Shown in pieces: positions 1 through 8,047 of a stretch of DNA of 32,150 nucleotides. Origin of the DNA: Salinivirgaceae bacterium (GTDB taxonomy: Bacteria > Bacteroidota > Bacteroidia > Bacteroidales > SZUA-534); NCBI GenBank assembly GCA_016284875.1, contig JAEEPS010000034.1, positions 1-32,150 of the forward strand, written 5' to 3'. The notes beneath the pieces were generated by a model. It saw only the letters and a program-made list of their open reading frames with translations, ran no database searches and was not told the origin of the DNA. Each line of letters starts with the position of its first letter. Position 1 is the first letter of the stretch. Position numbers and translations under genes: made by a program.

Positions 1-519
1 ACCAAAGGTCAGCATTGTTGTGGTGATTATAATTAGGTGATTTTCAGCAGGAATGAAGTGGTCGAGAACCAAGAACCACACCGAGACATCGAGCAGCGCC
101 AGACCAACAACCGTCAGGCCCATAACGGCGCCCGAGCGGAACGCAACCTGCAGGCCGCTGTTGAGCGTCTGCCGAGCCGCATTGGCCGTGCGCGCCGAAG
201 CGTAGGTGGCCGTCTTCATTCCGAAGAAACCCGCCAGGCCCGAGAAAAAGCCGCCCGTCAGGAACGCAAACGGAACCCAACTGTTCTGCAATCCGAAGAA
301 GGACATCACGGTGAAAATGGCGGCCAGCACCACAAAGACGATAATCACCACCTTGTACTGTTGCTTCAGATAGGCCATCGCGCCCTTGCGCACGTGAGCC
401 GCAATCTGTTTCATCAGGTCGGTGCCTTCACTTTCCTTCATCATCTGACGGAAAAACAGGTAGGCGAAACTCAACGCCACCACCGAAGCCGCCAGAACAA
501 TGTAAATCAATTTTTCCAT
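1..519 (-). CDS. hppA: Membrane-bound ion-translocating pyrophosphatase, N-terminal part (cut by window edge)
   Basis: This gene reads leftward from an ATG at 517-519 and stays open for 173 codons to the window edge, so only the N-terminus is present. The family hydrolyses pyrophosphate at the cytoplasmic face and pumps H+ or Na+ across the inner membrane. The fragment starts with a hydrophobic segment (MEKLIYIVLAASVVALSFAY). The family-typical early loop follows, with MKQIAAHVRKGAMAYLKQQY, then hydrophobic helices and the conserved region FGMKTATYASARTANAAR near residues 110-127. The catalytic loops and the residues that separate K+-dependent from K+-independent enzymes lie outside the window, so the coupling ion cannot be judged. 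Strong match by eye to the HppA family; the rest of the gene is unseen. Confidence 0.92.
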   Translation of the reverse strand, partial: MEKLIYIVLAASVVALSFAYLFFRQMMKESEGTDLMKQIAAHVRKGAMAYLKQQYKVVIIVFVVLAAIFTVMSFFGLQNSWVPFAFLTGGFFSGLAGFFGMKTATYASARTANAARQTLNSGLQVAFRSGAVMGLTVVGLALLDVSVWFLVLDHFIPAENHLIIITTTMLTFG

Positions 520-710
520 AATTCTGATAATTAAGAATTTATAAAACAATGTCAAAATCGCGGCCATTGCCCAAACAAGGCCGACAAACTTTTGTTTAAA
601 GGTATGGATTTAATATTAAGATTGTTGCATAGGGAAGGGGAAAATTTTTGGGGGCTACGGAAAACACATAATATTTATAGGTGCAAATCAACATAATAGA
701 TAACAATCTC

Positions 711-718
711 TATTTTCG
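711..718 (+). promoter_or_regulatory. Possible variant -7 box TATTTTCG
   Basis: TATTTTCG lies 23 bases before the ATG at 742 and resembles the Bacteroidetes -7 box TAnnTTTG with one change. No TTTG is visible 19-21 bases upstream, so this is a weak call. The rest of the gap 520-741 shows no gene or clear terminator. Confidence 0.3.
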
Positions 719-741
719 CCCCCGTTTAAAACGATAATATT

Positions 742-1005
742 ATGGAATGCCGCCCAGGATGTGCAGCGTGCTGCATAGTGATTTCGATAAGTTCGCCCAT
801 TCCGGGAATGCCCAACGGCAAGCCTGCGGGTGTGCGCTGCGTTAACCTTACCGATGATTTGCGCTGCAGTATTTTCGGACAACCCGAGCGCCCGCGCATT
901 TGCGGTGCCTTCCAGCCAGACCCGCTCATCTGCGGTCAGTCGCGTGCTGAGGCGGTGAAAATAATGGCTGAACTTGAGGATATTGATTCTGGCAAATTCC
1001 TATAA
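742..1005 (+). CDS. YkgJ-type cysteine-cluster protein (putative metal-binding)
   Basis: An 87-residue protein whose N-terminus has the closely spaced cysteines of the YkgJ/UPF0153 family: C3, C7, C10 and C11 in MECRPGCAACC. Further cysteines occur around RCVNL, LRCSIF, RICGAF and LICGQS. The family is thought to coordinate zinc or an iron-sulfur cluster, but no reaction is firmly established. The segments SSPIPGMPNGKPAGVRC and FGQPERPRICGAF match the short form of this family as I remember it from proteobacteria, and the length is normal for that form. The gene stands alone: the next gene starts 56 bases downstream and has its own -7-like box. Family assignment is confident; function is unknown. 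Confidence 0.82.
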   Translation: MECRPGCAACCIVISISSPIPGMPNGKPAGVRCVNLTDDLRCSIFGQPERPRICGAFQPDPLICGQSRAEAVKIMAELEDIDSGKFL

Positions 1006-1031
1006 ATGGTGGATTTGTCAGCGTTTTCGCT

Positions 1032-1039
1032 TATGTTTG
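1032..1039 (+). promoter_or_regulatory. -7 box TATGTTTG for the GT2 gene
   Basis: TATGTTTG fits TAnnTTTG exactly and lies 22 bases before the ATG at 1062. A TTTG at 1014-1017 is only 14 bases upstream, short of the usual 19-21, so the -33 element is uncertain. Confidence 0.45.
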
Positions 1040-1061
1040 CGCCAGCGATATTAAATTTGAT

Positions 1062-2057
1062 ATGCCAAAATATTCGTTCATAATACCAGTTTACAATCGT
1101 CCCGATGAGGTTGACGAACTTCTGCAATCGCTTTTAGGACAAGAGTTTACCAATTTCGACATCACCATTGTCGAAGACGGCTCCACCAATACCTGCCAAA
1201 CGGTTGTCGAAAAATATTCCGACAGGCTCCCACTCCATTATATTGCCCAGCCGAACGGTGGTCCAAGCATAGCCCGCAACAATGGTGCGGCCCATTCAGA
1301 AGGCGATTATCTCATTTTTCTCGATTCTGATGTGATTGTCCCCGACGGATATTTGCTGGCTGTTGACAAGGCCGTCACAGAACGCGGACTGCAATGTTTT
1401 GGCGGTCCCGATGCATCGCACCCGTCGTTCACGCCAATCCAGAAAGCCATCAGCCACTCAATGACTTCGGTCCTAACCACTGGCGGAATACGCGGCAAAA
1501 AGGAGAATATGGACAAGTTCTACCCGCGCAGTTTCAATATGGGAATCAGCCGCGAGGCCTTCCAGAAAGTGGGCGGTTTTTCCGATATGCGCTTCGGCGA
1601 GGATGTCGATTTCAGCATGCGCCTGATTGAGAACGGGTTCAAAGCGGGGCTCATCAAAGACGCTTTTGTCTATCACAAGCGCCGCACAACTTTCAAGGCG
1701 TTTTTCAAGCAGGTTTACAATTCGGGAATTGCCCGTATCAACCTTTCAAAGCGGCATCCAGGCACGCTCAAAGTGGTGCATCTGCTGCCCGCTGCATTCT
1801 TCTTAGGCAACATTGGAATTATAGCGATTAGTTTTTTCTGGCTTCCGATGCTTGCCCTGTTTGCAGTTCCGATTGTCGTGTTTTTCATCGATGCGCTAAT
1901 TGCCACCCGCAGTTTACGCGTTGCAATATTGGCCGTGGTGGCCTCCTACGTTCAGTTGGGCGGCTACGGATGCGGCTTCTGCGAATGCTTTGTGCGCCGA
2001 GTGATATTCCGTCAAGGAGAATTTACGCGGTTTGTGAAGAATTTTTACAAGAAATAA
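1062..2057 (+). CDS. Membrane-associated family 2 glycosyltransferase
   Basis: A 331-residue GT-A fold glycosyltransferase. It begins with the family-2 signature YSFIIPVYNRPDEVDELL and continues with IVEDGSTNT. The nucleotide-sugar/metal site is FLDSDVIVPDGY, and an acceptor-side acidic motif FGEDVDFSMRL follows near residue 190. The last third (about residues 235-305) is strongly hydrophobic and probably spans the membrane two or three times. This suggests a lipid-linked or cell-envelope acceptor. The donor and acceptor cannot be told from sequence. No other polysaccharide genes flank it, so it does not belong to a visible capsule or O-antigen cluster. It converges on the metallophosphoesterase gene, with 45 bases between the stops and no convincing terminator. 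Confidence 0.88.
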   Translation: MPKYSFIIPVYNRPDEVDELLQSLLGQEFTNFDITIVEDGSTNTCQTVVEKYSDRLPLHYIAQPNGGPSIARNNGAAHSEGDYLIFLDSDVIVPDGYLLAVDKAVTERGLQCFGGPDASHPSFTPIQKAISHSMTSVLTTGGIRGKKENMDKFYPRSFNMGISREAFQKVGGFSDMRFGEDVDFSMRLIENGFKAGLIKDAFVYHKRRTTFKAFFKQVYNSGIARINLSKRHPGTLKVVHLLPAAFFLGNIGIIAISFFWLPMLALFAVPIVVFFIDALIATRSLRVAILAVVASYVQLGGYGCGFCECFVRRVIFRQGEFTRFVKNFYKK

Positions 2058-2102
2058 CTCAATCCAAATCGATTGACAATCTTGTAACACTCAGTTTATC
2101 AG

Positions 2103-3209
2103 TTATTTGCTAGCAGGTTTCAGTTTGATGAGCGTCACCTCGCTCCGCGTTCCAACGCGCATTGGTGGACCGAATGTGCCTGAACCTTCCGATGTGTAGA
2201 TTTGAAGGTCGCCGTGCCGGTATAAACCTCGGTTGTAATTGAAAATGCGGTCGTTGATTAGCGTAACGGGGAAAAGTTGGCCGCCGTGAGTGTGGCCTGC
2301 CAAATAAAGCCCAATGCCGGCCTTCTCGGCATATTCGGCGCCCACTGGATTGTGGTGCAGCAGAATCGACGGTTTTGTGCTGTCGAGAGCAATGGTTGGC
2401 AGCGTGTTCTCGATGGTTCGGGGGCCTGCACCGGCACGCATGTGGTCGAAGGTGCGGTCGTCGGGACGCATGTAGTCGAGACCGACAATCTGAATGCCGC
2501 AGCATTCCATCATGCTGTTTTCCAAAACGTTGACACCAGCATCACGCATCAGTTGCTTAACGCTGTCAACATCGACATACATATCGTGGTTGCCCGAAAC
2601 GAAAAAGACAGGCACTTTCAGTTCGGCCAACGGACGCAGCGTTTCGTGATTCAGATTGTAGAAACTCTCAAACATATCGCCAGTGATGACTACCATCTGC
2701 GCATCTGTCTGATTTACAATCCTCAAAATGCGCCGCAGGTTGCGCTCGCCGCGGAAATGCCCAATATGGACATCGGAAAGTTGCGCAATCTGCACTGGTT
2801 CAGCCAGTTTTGGCAGTTCAACCTCAACGGTTTTCAGTCGCGGAAACGATGTGTTGAGAATGCCATAAATTGAAATCAGCGCGGTGGCAATGCCAACTAT
2901 CAGGCCGTAGGTTTTCGGGCTGAAATGTGCAAAAATGTTTACCGCATCGGTCAACAGCAAGACTATCAGCATATAGAGCAGCACACCAACCGCTGCCGAA
3001 AGCAAAACCAAAAACGGATGGAGCGTTGGGTATAGTTTGCGAACGACCATCATCGCGCCAAGCGCGACAAAGGCCAAAATGAAATATCCTGCAAAAAACC
3101 ACCAGCGGCCACCGCCGACAACAAAAGCCGTACGCGAGGCCATATAAAAGGCCGCCGAGCCAATGATTATCAGAAAGATAAGAAGAAATAGCATGTCTGT
3201 TTTGCGCAT
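2103..3209 (-). CDS. Membrane-anchored calcineurin-like metallophosphoesterase (YkuE/YaeI-like)
   Basis: A 368-residue protein with about four N-terminal transmembrane helices (residues 5-118) followed by a calcineurin-like phosphoesterase domain. All metal-site motifs are present: SDVHIGH (D146, H148), GDMF (D178), GNHDMY (N207, H208), LLHHNP (H285) and AGHTHGGQ (H306, H308). Related proteins of this architecture act on phospholipids or on unidentified phosphodiesters at the membrane surface; the substrate here is unknown. The ATG lies 2 bases after the stop of the aldo/keto reductase, so the two genes are very likely one transcript. No active-site residue is missing and the length is normal for the membrane-anchored form. 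Confidence 0.9.
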   Translation of the reverse strand: MRKTDMLFLLIFLIIIGSAAFYMASRTAFVVGGGRWWFFAGYFILAFVALGAMMVVRKLYPTLHPFLVLLSAAVGVLLYMLIVLLLTDAVNIFAHFSPKTYGLIVGIATALISIYGILNTSFPRLKTVEVELPKLAEPVQIAQLSDVHIGHFRGERNLRRILRIVNQTDAQMVVITGDMFESFYNLNHETLRPLAELKVPVFFVSGNHDMYVDVDSVKQLMRDAGVNVLENSMMECCGIQIVGLDYMRPDDRTFDHMRAGAGPRTIENTLPTIALDSTKPSILLHHNPVGAEYAEKAGIGLYLAGHTHGGQLFPVTLINDRIFNYNRGLYRHGDLQIYTSEGSGTFGPPMRVGTRSEVTLIKLKPASK

Positions 3210-3211
3210 TT

Positions 3212-4051
3212 TCAGAAATTAACAGTATCAGGATGCTGGCCCGACCAACCGAAATTCGGCATACGGTCAATCATATCCATATCATTTTCAGATAGTTTAA
3301 AGTCAATCGCCTCAAGGTTTTCTTTGATGCGCTCGGGTGTGACGGATTTTGGCAGCGGCACAATCTGCTTTTGCAGACACCAAGCCACGCAAACCTGCGC
3401 AACCGAACGGCCATATTTGGCTGCCAACTGCTGCAATTCAGTGCTTTTGAAGGCCGAACCGCGCCCAAACGGACTCCACGCCTCAACTAAAATGCCGCTT
3501 TTCTGGCAGAACTCAACATCAGCCGCCTGCGCATAGCCCGGATGAATTTCAAGTTGGTCAACCATCGGCTTCACCGAGCAACTGTCGAGCAGCGGTTTCA
3601 GATGATTTTCAAGGAAATTGCTCACTCCAATGGCACGGATGCGGCCGTCGGCATAGAGTTTTTCGAGAGCGCGCCAGGTGTCGGCGTTACGCTCGCGCCA
3701 ATCGGTATAGTGCGACTTTGATGCCGGCCAGTGAATCAGATAAAGGTCGAGATAATCGAGACCAAGACGCTCAAGCGAGGCGTCGAAAGCGTGGAGAGTG
3801 CCGTCGTAGCCCGACTCTGTGGGCCAGACTTTGCTCGTAATCCACAGTTGGTCGCGGCTGATGCCACATTCACGAACCGCCTGGCCAACACCGCGCTCGT
3901 TTTTGTAGCACGAGGCCGTGTCGATATGGCGGAATCCGCACTCGATGGCTGTTTTTACGGCATTTACAACATCAGCGCCGTCGGCAATTGCCCATGTGCC
4001 AAAACCCACGGCAGGCATTTCAACACCATTGTTCAGTTTGAATGTCAGCAT
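3212..4051 (-). CDS. Aldo/keto reductase (2,5-diketo-D-gluconate reductase-like, AKR5 type)
   Basis: A 279-residue NAD(P)H-dependent oxidoreductase with the (beta/alpha)8 aldo/keto reductase pattern. The catalytic tetrad is visible: D44 in HIDTA, Y49 in SCYKNE, K74 in TSKVWP and H107 in LIHWP. The cofactor region near the C-terminus contains LPKSVTPERIKEN, typical of the family. Length and motif order resemble the DkgA/YvgN group, which reduces small aldehydes such as methylglyoxal; the real substrate cannot be read from sequence. It is the first gene of a two-gene unit with the metallophosphoesterase. The 129-base gap to the upstream porE-like gene is filled with short repeats, and no TAnnTTTG box was found there. 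Confidence 0.92.
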   Translation of the reverse strand: MLTFKLNNGVEMPAVGFGTWAIADGADVVNAVKTAIECGFRHIDTASCYKNERGVGQAVRECGISRDQLWITSKVWPTESGYDGTLHAFDASLERLGLDYLDLYLIHWPASKSHYTDWRERNADTWRALEKLYADGRIRAIGVSNFLENHLKPLLDSCSVKPMVDQLEIHPGYAQAADVEFCQKSGILVEAWSPFGRGSAFKSTELQQLAAKYGRSVAQVCVAWCLQKQIVPLPKSVTPERIKENLEAIDFKLSENDMDMIDRMPNFGWSGQHPDTVNF

Positions 4052-4057
4052 ATTTTA

Positions 4058-4177
4058 AAGTTTAGATGTTTAGTAGCATCGTTGTTTAGAAGTTTAGACG
4101 CTTCGCTACGCGATAGTAATCGAGATAGAAAGTTAGTTTTCGAATTCTAACCTCCTAAACCTCTAAACTCTAACCTT
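4058..4177. repeat. Octamer-type short-repeat array with inverted halves
   Basis: From 4058 to 4105 the sequence falls into six 8-base units: AAGTTTAG, ATGTTTAG, TAGCATCG, TTGTTTAG, AAGTTTAG, ACGCTTCG. From 4146 to 4177 four units carry the opposite orientation: TCTAACCT, CCTAAACC, TCTAAACT, CTAACCTT. The halves can pair as a loose palindrome. A small hairpin (TCGC TAC GCGA) sits at 4103-4113. The array fills the gap between the porE-like gene and the aldo/keto reductase. Function unknown. Confidence 0.6.
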
Positions 4178-4180
4178 TTC

Positions 4181-6193
4181 CTATCTGCGTTTGCGAACTT
4201 TTGGAACATAATCGCGGCCGGTGACAACAAAGTCGGTACGGCGGTTGATTTGGTTGCAAATCTCCTGCTGCTCGTCGGTCAGGCGCTTGATGAACGCTTC
4301 GGTGAGAATATCGCCCTCCTTGAGGAACGAAACATTCAGGCCGCGCTTCTCGGTAAGATTCTTAATCAAACCTTTGTCCACCTCCTTCGGCATCTCCTCG
4401 CCGTAACCGTGCGATTTAAGACGCTCACTGTCAATGCCGTATGTGGTCAGGAAGTCGACAACTGATTTCGCACGAGCATCCGACAATTTCTTGTTGGCCT
4501 CGTCGCTACCACGATAGTCGGCGTGCGAACCAATCTCGATGGTGATGTTCGGGTTGTCGTTCAGGATGCCGACAAGCACCTCAAGACCGGCGATTGACGA
4601 TGGTTTCAGTTTGGCGCTGTTGAACTCATATTCAATTCCGTCGAGGTCCATACGGCGGTCGTCAGGCTGAAGGTCGATGTTCACCTTCAGTTGCTCGCTG
4701 TCGGTCAGGCCTTTGGTAGTGGTTTTGTCTTTCGAGTTGAGGAAGCCGCCGCGCTTAACCACGATGCGGTAGTCGGCATTCGGCGACAGATTGAAGTTGT
4801 AAGAGCCGTCGGTCTCGGTTTTGGCGGTGATGTTTGTACCGTCGCTACCAATAAGGTTAACCTCGGCTCCGGCAATGATGGCGTCGGTCTTGCCGTTGCG
4901 CACAATGCCGGTCAGCGTGAACTCAATCGGCGGAAGCGAGAACTGGTAGATGTCGTCAGAGCCCTTGCCGCCGGGGCGGTTCGAGCAGAAATAGCCGCGT
5001 TCCATTTCGGTCTCGAAAATGATACCAAAATCGTCCGACGAACTGTTGATTGGGTATTTCATGTTCTCAACCTTCCAACCTGATGTGCCCTCGCTGGCTT
5101 TGAAAATGTCGAGTCCACCCATTCCCGGGTGTCCGTTCGACGAGAAGTAGAGCGTACCGTCGGGGTGAATGTATGGGAACATCTCGTCGCCCGAAGTGTT
5201 AATGGCAGGGCCCATGTTCACTGGTTTTCCCCATTCGGCCGATTTGCTGGCGCGAGTGGATTTCCAAAGGTCCTTGCCGCCATAGCCGCCGGCCATTTCA
5301 GAAACGAAAATGAGCGTCAGTTCGTCGTCGCTGATGGCAGGATGGCCAACAGCCACTGTATCGGGAGCCAGATTCAACTCAGTGGGCACGCCCCATTCGG
5401 CGTTCTCTTTCACCGAGCAGAAAATCTTGCAGACCATATTCTTGTTCTTGTCCTCTCGGAAACTTGTGAAATACAGAGTGTTGCATTTTTTATTGGTGCT
5501 AGGCATACCCTCTTCGTATTCGGTGTTGATGTTCTCCTCAATGGCCACCGGCTCCGACCATTTGCCCTTGCGGTCGACGCGGGAGCGGAACAGGTCGCAG
5601 TAGTACTCGCCCGTCACACCGCTGATTTTGCCGCCCATGCAGCCCTCGCGCGACGACGAGAAAATCACCATGCTGTAGTCGTCTTTCGCGTAAGCGATAC
5701 CAAAATCGCTGTACTTTGAGTTGAAATAGTGCATGTTCTCAATCTTGTAGCGTGTTGGCTGGCCCATCCATTCAATGGCCGATGCGCACGACTCCACTCC
5801 GGCCGGTCCGCGGTCGTCCGACGGATTGAGTTTGGAGTAGTTCTGATATTCCTTCATTGCCTCCTCATACTGGCCCTGAGCGCGCATGGCGTCGGCAAGA
5901 TAGAGAGTGGCTAGCGGGTTCTCATATCCTTTTTTGATGACCTTGCGATACCAAATTTCGGCCTGACGGGTGTTCTGAACCATTCGGTAACTCTCAGCCA
6001 CCATGAACATTATGTCGTTCTTCTTGTTTTTGTCTTTGGCCTTCGCGAAAGCGTATTTATACTCATCAATGGCATCGAAATATTTTCCTGCCTCGAATGC
6101 TTTGTCGGCTTTAAGCGTAATGCTCTTTTGAGCAAATGTGGTAAATGCTGCGAATAAAACTATTGTTGCAACTAAATATCTTCTCATATTCAA
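4181..6193 (-). CDS. porE: PorE-like outer-membrane protein: TPR, PD40, carboxypeptidase-regulatory-like and OmpA domains
   Basis: A 670-residue exported protein. Residues 1-22 form a signal peptide ending at TFAQ. TPR-like helices follow (about 25-130). Next are PD40/WD40-like beta repeats (about 150-415, for example HPDGTLYFSSNG and FCSNRPGGKGSDDIY). Then come a carboxypeptidase-regulatory-like domain (about 425-510, TDGSYNFNL) and a C-terminal OmpA domain (about 518-655) with GSHADYRGSDEANKKLSDAR, including the peptidoglycan-binding Asp559 and Arg574. This order and length match PorE of Porphyromonas gingivalis, a T9SS component that binds peptidoglycan. The NRRTDF segment near the end fits the same family. 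Other Bacteroidetes OmpA proteins share the architecture, so the exact PorE assignment is an inference. It supports a T9SS in this organism, consistent with the sorting tail at 20.9-21.3 kb. Confidence 0.82.
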   Translation of the reverse strand: MNMRRYLVATIVLFAAFTTFAQKSITLKADKAFEAGKYFDAIDEYKYAFAKAKDKNKKNDIMFMVAESYRMVQNTRQAEIWYRKVIKKGYENPLATLYLADAMRAQGQYEEAMKEYQNYSKLNPSDDRGPAGVESCASAIEWMGQPTRYKIENMHYFNSKYSDFGIAYAKDDYSMVIFSSSREGCMGGKISGVTGEYYCDLFRSRVDRKGKWSEPVAIEENINTEYEEGMPSTNKKCNTLYFTSFREDKNKNMVCKIFCSVKENAEWGVPTELNLAPDTVAVGHPAISDDELTLIFVSEMAGGYGGKDLWKSTRASKSAEWGKPVNMGPAINTSGDEMFPYIHPDGTLYFSSNGHPGMGGLDIFKASEGTSGWKVENMKYPINSSSDDFGIIFETEMERGYFCSNRPGGKGSDDIYQFSLPPIEFTLTGIVRNGKTDAIIAGAEVNLIGSDGTNITAKTETDGSYNFNLSPNADYRIVVKRGGFLNSKDKTTTKGLTDSEQLKVNIDLQPDDRRMDLDGIEYEFNSAKLKPSSIAGLEVLVGILNDNPNITIEIGSHADYRGSDEANKKLSDARAKSVVDFLTTYGIDSERLKSHGYGEEMPKEVDKGLIKNLTEKRGLNVSFLKEGDILTEAFIKRLTDEQQEICNQINRRTDFVVTGRDYVPKVRKRR

Positions 6194-6373
6194 TATGATA
6201 AGGTGCGATATGTCAAATCCTTAATAAACAATTTGCGAAAATAAGGATTTTTGTTCATTCGAAAAGAATTTAATCAGATTTTATACGCAAGTGGCCGTTG
6301 AATTATTTTGCAAAGCAGATGATTTGCGAAATTCAATATGGTTTTCGACCATTCGAGCAACTCCGATTTTCCA

Positions 6374-6381
6374 TATATTTG
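6374..6381 (+). promoter_or_regulatory. -7 box TATATTTG for the GSCFA gene
   Basis: TATATTTG matches TAnnTTTG exactly, 18 bases before the ATG at 6400. It lies inside the frame that could be extended upstream to 6298, which argues that translation starts at 6400. Confidence 0.5.
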
Positions 6382-6399
6382 CCCAAATTATCTGACAAA

Positions 6400-7380
6400 A
6401 TGGAGTTCCGCACACCCATCAGCATTAATGCAGGATTCAGGCTTGGCTACGCCGACAGAATTCTAATGCTGGGCTCGTGCTTTACCGAGAACATCGGGCA
6501 GAAACTTGCCGATGCCAAAATGAACGTGGTCATCAACCCAACCGGCATTCTGTTCAACCCCATATCCATTTCAGAAGCCATAAGCACGGCGATGGAAAAC
6601 CGACCGATTGGCGAGAAGGACATTTTTGAGCACAACGGGCTATGGTCGAGCCTGATGTTTCACGGCAGATTCTCGTCGGCCGACAAGCAGGAGGCTCTTC
6701 AACTGATGAACAATGGCGTAAGTCTGGCCAACAAGCAACTGACAACCGCCACAAAACTGATTCTGACGTTTGGCACCGCGTTTGTCTATCGCAACAAAGC
6801 CGACGGCCGTGTGGTGGCCAACTGCCACAAACTGCCAGCCGCCACCTTCGAGCGCCAAATGCTTGCTGTGCAAGATATTACCAGCAACTACTCGAATCTG
6901 TTTGAGAGACTGTTTGCCGCCAATCCCGAACTGCAGATTGTGCTGACCGTGAGCCCCGTGCGCCATCTGGCCGACGGCGCGCACCAGAACCAACTCAGCA
7001 AATCCACCCTGCTCCTGGCCGCCGACTGGCTTGTGCAGCATTTCAGCAATGTGCACTATTTCCCTTCATACGAAATTATGATGGACGACCTGCGCGACTA
7101 CCGTTTCTACGCCGCCGACATGGTTCACCCATCCGATTTGGCAATAGATTACATCTGGCAGGCCGTGCGCGAAAACTGCATCAGCCAGGCCGACAATGCG
7201 CTGATGGACAACATTGCCAAAATTATTGCCGCCACCCGGCACCGCCCGCTCAACCCCAACTCTGATGAGTTCCGATTGTTTGCCGCCAAACAACTGGCCG
7301 ATGTGCGGCAAATGGCATCGCAGCACCCCGAAATTGATTTTTCAAACGAGATTACCCACTGGGAATCAGCGGGTTGCTAA
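6400..7380 (+). CDS. GSCFA domain protein
   Basis: A 326-residue protein. It carries the family-defining motif GSCF at residues 25-28 (LMLGSCFTENIG), followed by NPTGILFNPISI and LTFGTAFVYRNK, both typical of the GSCFA family. The family resembles SGNH/GDSL-type hydrolases in overall pattern and is widespread in Bacteroidetes and some proteobacteria. Its reaction is not established to my knowledge. The frame is open upstream to 6298, but the ATG at 6400 begins the conserved sequence (MEFRTPISINAGF) and follows a TAnnTTTG box at 6374-6381, so 6400 is preferred. No signal peptide is seen, so it is probably cytoplasmic. It diverges from the porE-like gene. Confidence 0.85.
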   Translation: MEFRTPISINAGFRLGYADRILMLGSCFTENIGQKLADAKMNVVINPTGILFNPISISEAISTAMENRPIGEKDIFEHNGLWSSLMFHGRFSSADKQEALQLMNNGVSLANKQLTTATKLILTFGTAFVYRNKADGRVVANCHKLPAATFERQMLAVQDITSNYSNLFERLFAANPELQIVLTVSPVRHLADGAHQNQLSKSTLLLAADWLVQHFSNVHYFPSYEIMMDDLRDYRFYAADMVHPSDLAIDYIWQAVRENCISQADNALMDNIAKIIAATRHRPLNPNSDEFRLFAAKQLADVRQMASQHPEIDFSNEITHWESAGC

Positions 7381-7503
7381 CTCGTAAAAATAGGGAAGGC
7401 CCCAACCTCACGGCTGTGGCCATCCGTATATTAGACAATTTTTACTATTGTTTCCTTATCAAATTTTGAGCCAAACGCATCAATTTCTCAAATTCTTTTT
7501 TTC

Positions 7504-7511
7504 TATCTTTC
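7504..7511 (+). promoter_or_regulatory. Possible -7 box TATCTTTC
   Basis: TATCTTTC (then GCCC) lies 26 bases before the ATG at 7538 and differs from TAnnTTTG at the last base. No TTTG is found at the right distance upstream. Low confidence. Confidence 0.3.
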
Positions 7512-7537
7512 GCCCAATAATCAAAAGCATTCTATTT

Positions 7538-7999
7538 ATGACAAAACAAGAGGCTATTGACAAGGCTATCGCCTATTTCAAAGAGGGATACGCTTGCTCG
7601 CAGTCGGTTGCAATGACTTTTGCGCCCGAATTTGGTGCTGATTTAGACACCGTTACAATGATGTCGGCTCCGTTTGGCGGCGGAATGGGACGGCTGCGCG
7701 GCAAATGCGGTGCTGTGACTGGCGGATTCATGGTTCTGGGAATGGCCACAGGAAAATACGCACCCAAAGACATGGACACCAAACTGGCACAATACAAAAA
7801 AGTGCAGGATCTCAACGCTGCAGTTGTAAACATTTATGGCACAGCCGAATGCGGCGAACTATTAAAGAAAAAGGTGAGCAAGGAGCAGGTTGCCGACCGC
7901 GCCCACCACAGCATTGTCTGCACCGGAATCATTACCGATACGGTTGCTGCTCTTTACGATATTCTATATGCTAATTCTGACGCTAAATCGTTGGAATAA
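7538..7999 (+). CDS. C_GCAxxG_C_C family protein (putative redox/metal protein)
   Basis: A 153-residue protein of the C_GCAxxG_C_C family, recognised by four spaced cysteines. They are C20 in ACSQSV, C57 in GKCGAVTGG, C105 in AECGEL and C128 in IVCTGI. The glycine-rich stretch FGGGMGRLRGKCGAVTGG is diagnostic. The family is common in anaerobes and is presumed to bind a metal or take part in redox chemistry, without a defined reaction. The frame is open upstream to 7448, but that extension is hydrophobic, repetitive and not conserved-looking. The ATG at 7538 begins the normal family N-terminus (MTKQEAIDKAIAYFKEGYAC). The preceding gap 7381-7537 holds an imperfect GGCC-stem hairpin near 7397-7424, which might end the GSCFA transcript. 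Confidence 0.88.
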   Translation: MTKQEAIDKAIAYFKEGYACSQSVAMTFAPEFGADLDTVTMMSAPFGGGMGRLRGKCGAVTGGFMVLGMATGKYAPKDMDTKLAQYKKVQDLNAAVVNIYGTAECGELLKKKVSKEQVADRAHHSIVCTGIITDTVAALYDILYANSDAKSLE

Positions 8000-8020
8000 A
8001 AATTACAAACGTTACTTTTG
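7991..8020 (+). promoter_or_regulatory. Promoter: TTG-N19-TACTTTTG
   Basis: TACTTTTG at 8013-8020 fits TAnnTTTG, with TTGG starting at 7991 and a 19-base spacer to the -7 box. The box overlaps a potential TTG start at 8018, so that codon is probably not the start. Translation more likely begins at the GTG at 8048. Confidence 0.5.
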
Positions 8021-8047
8021 CCCCGTCAAACACAAAAAACTATCACC

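Noticed and set aside
37..534. 165-codon open frame on the plus strand
   Set aside because: Antisense to hppA, whose membrane-pyrophosphatase sequence is unmistakable.
520..741. Possible riboswitch or small RNA upstream of hppA
   Set aside because: No conserved aptamer-like stem or terminator/antiterminator pair was found; the gap is plain AT-rich DNA with weak promoter-like boxes.
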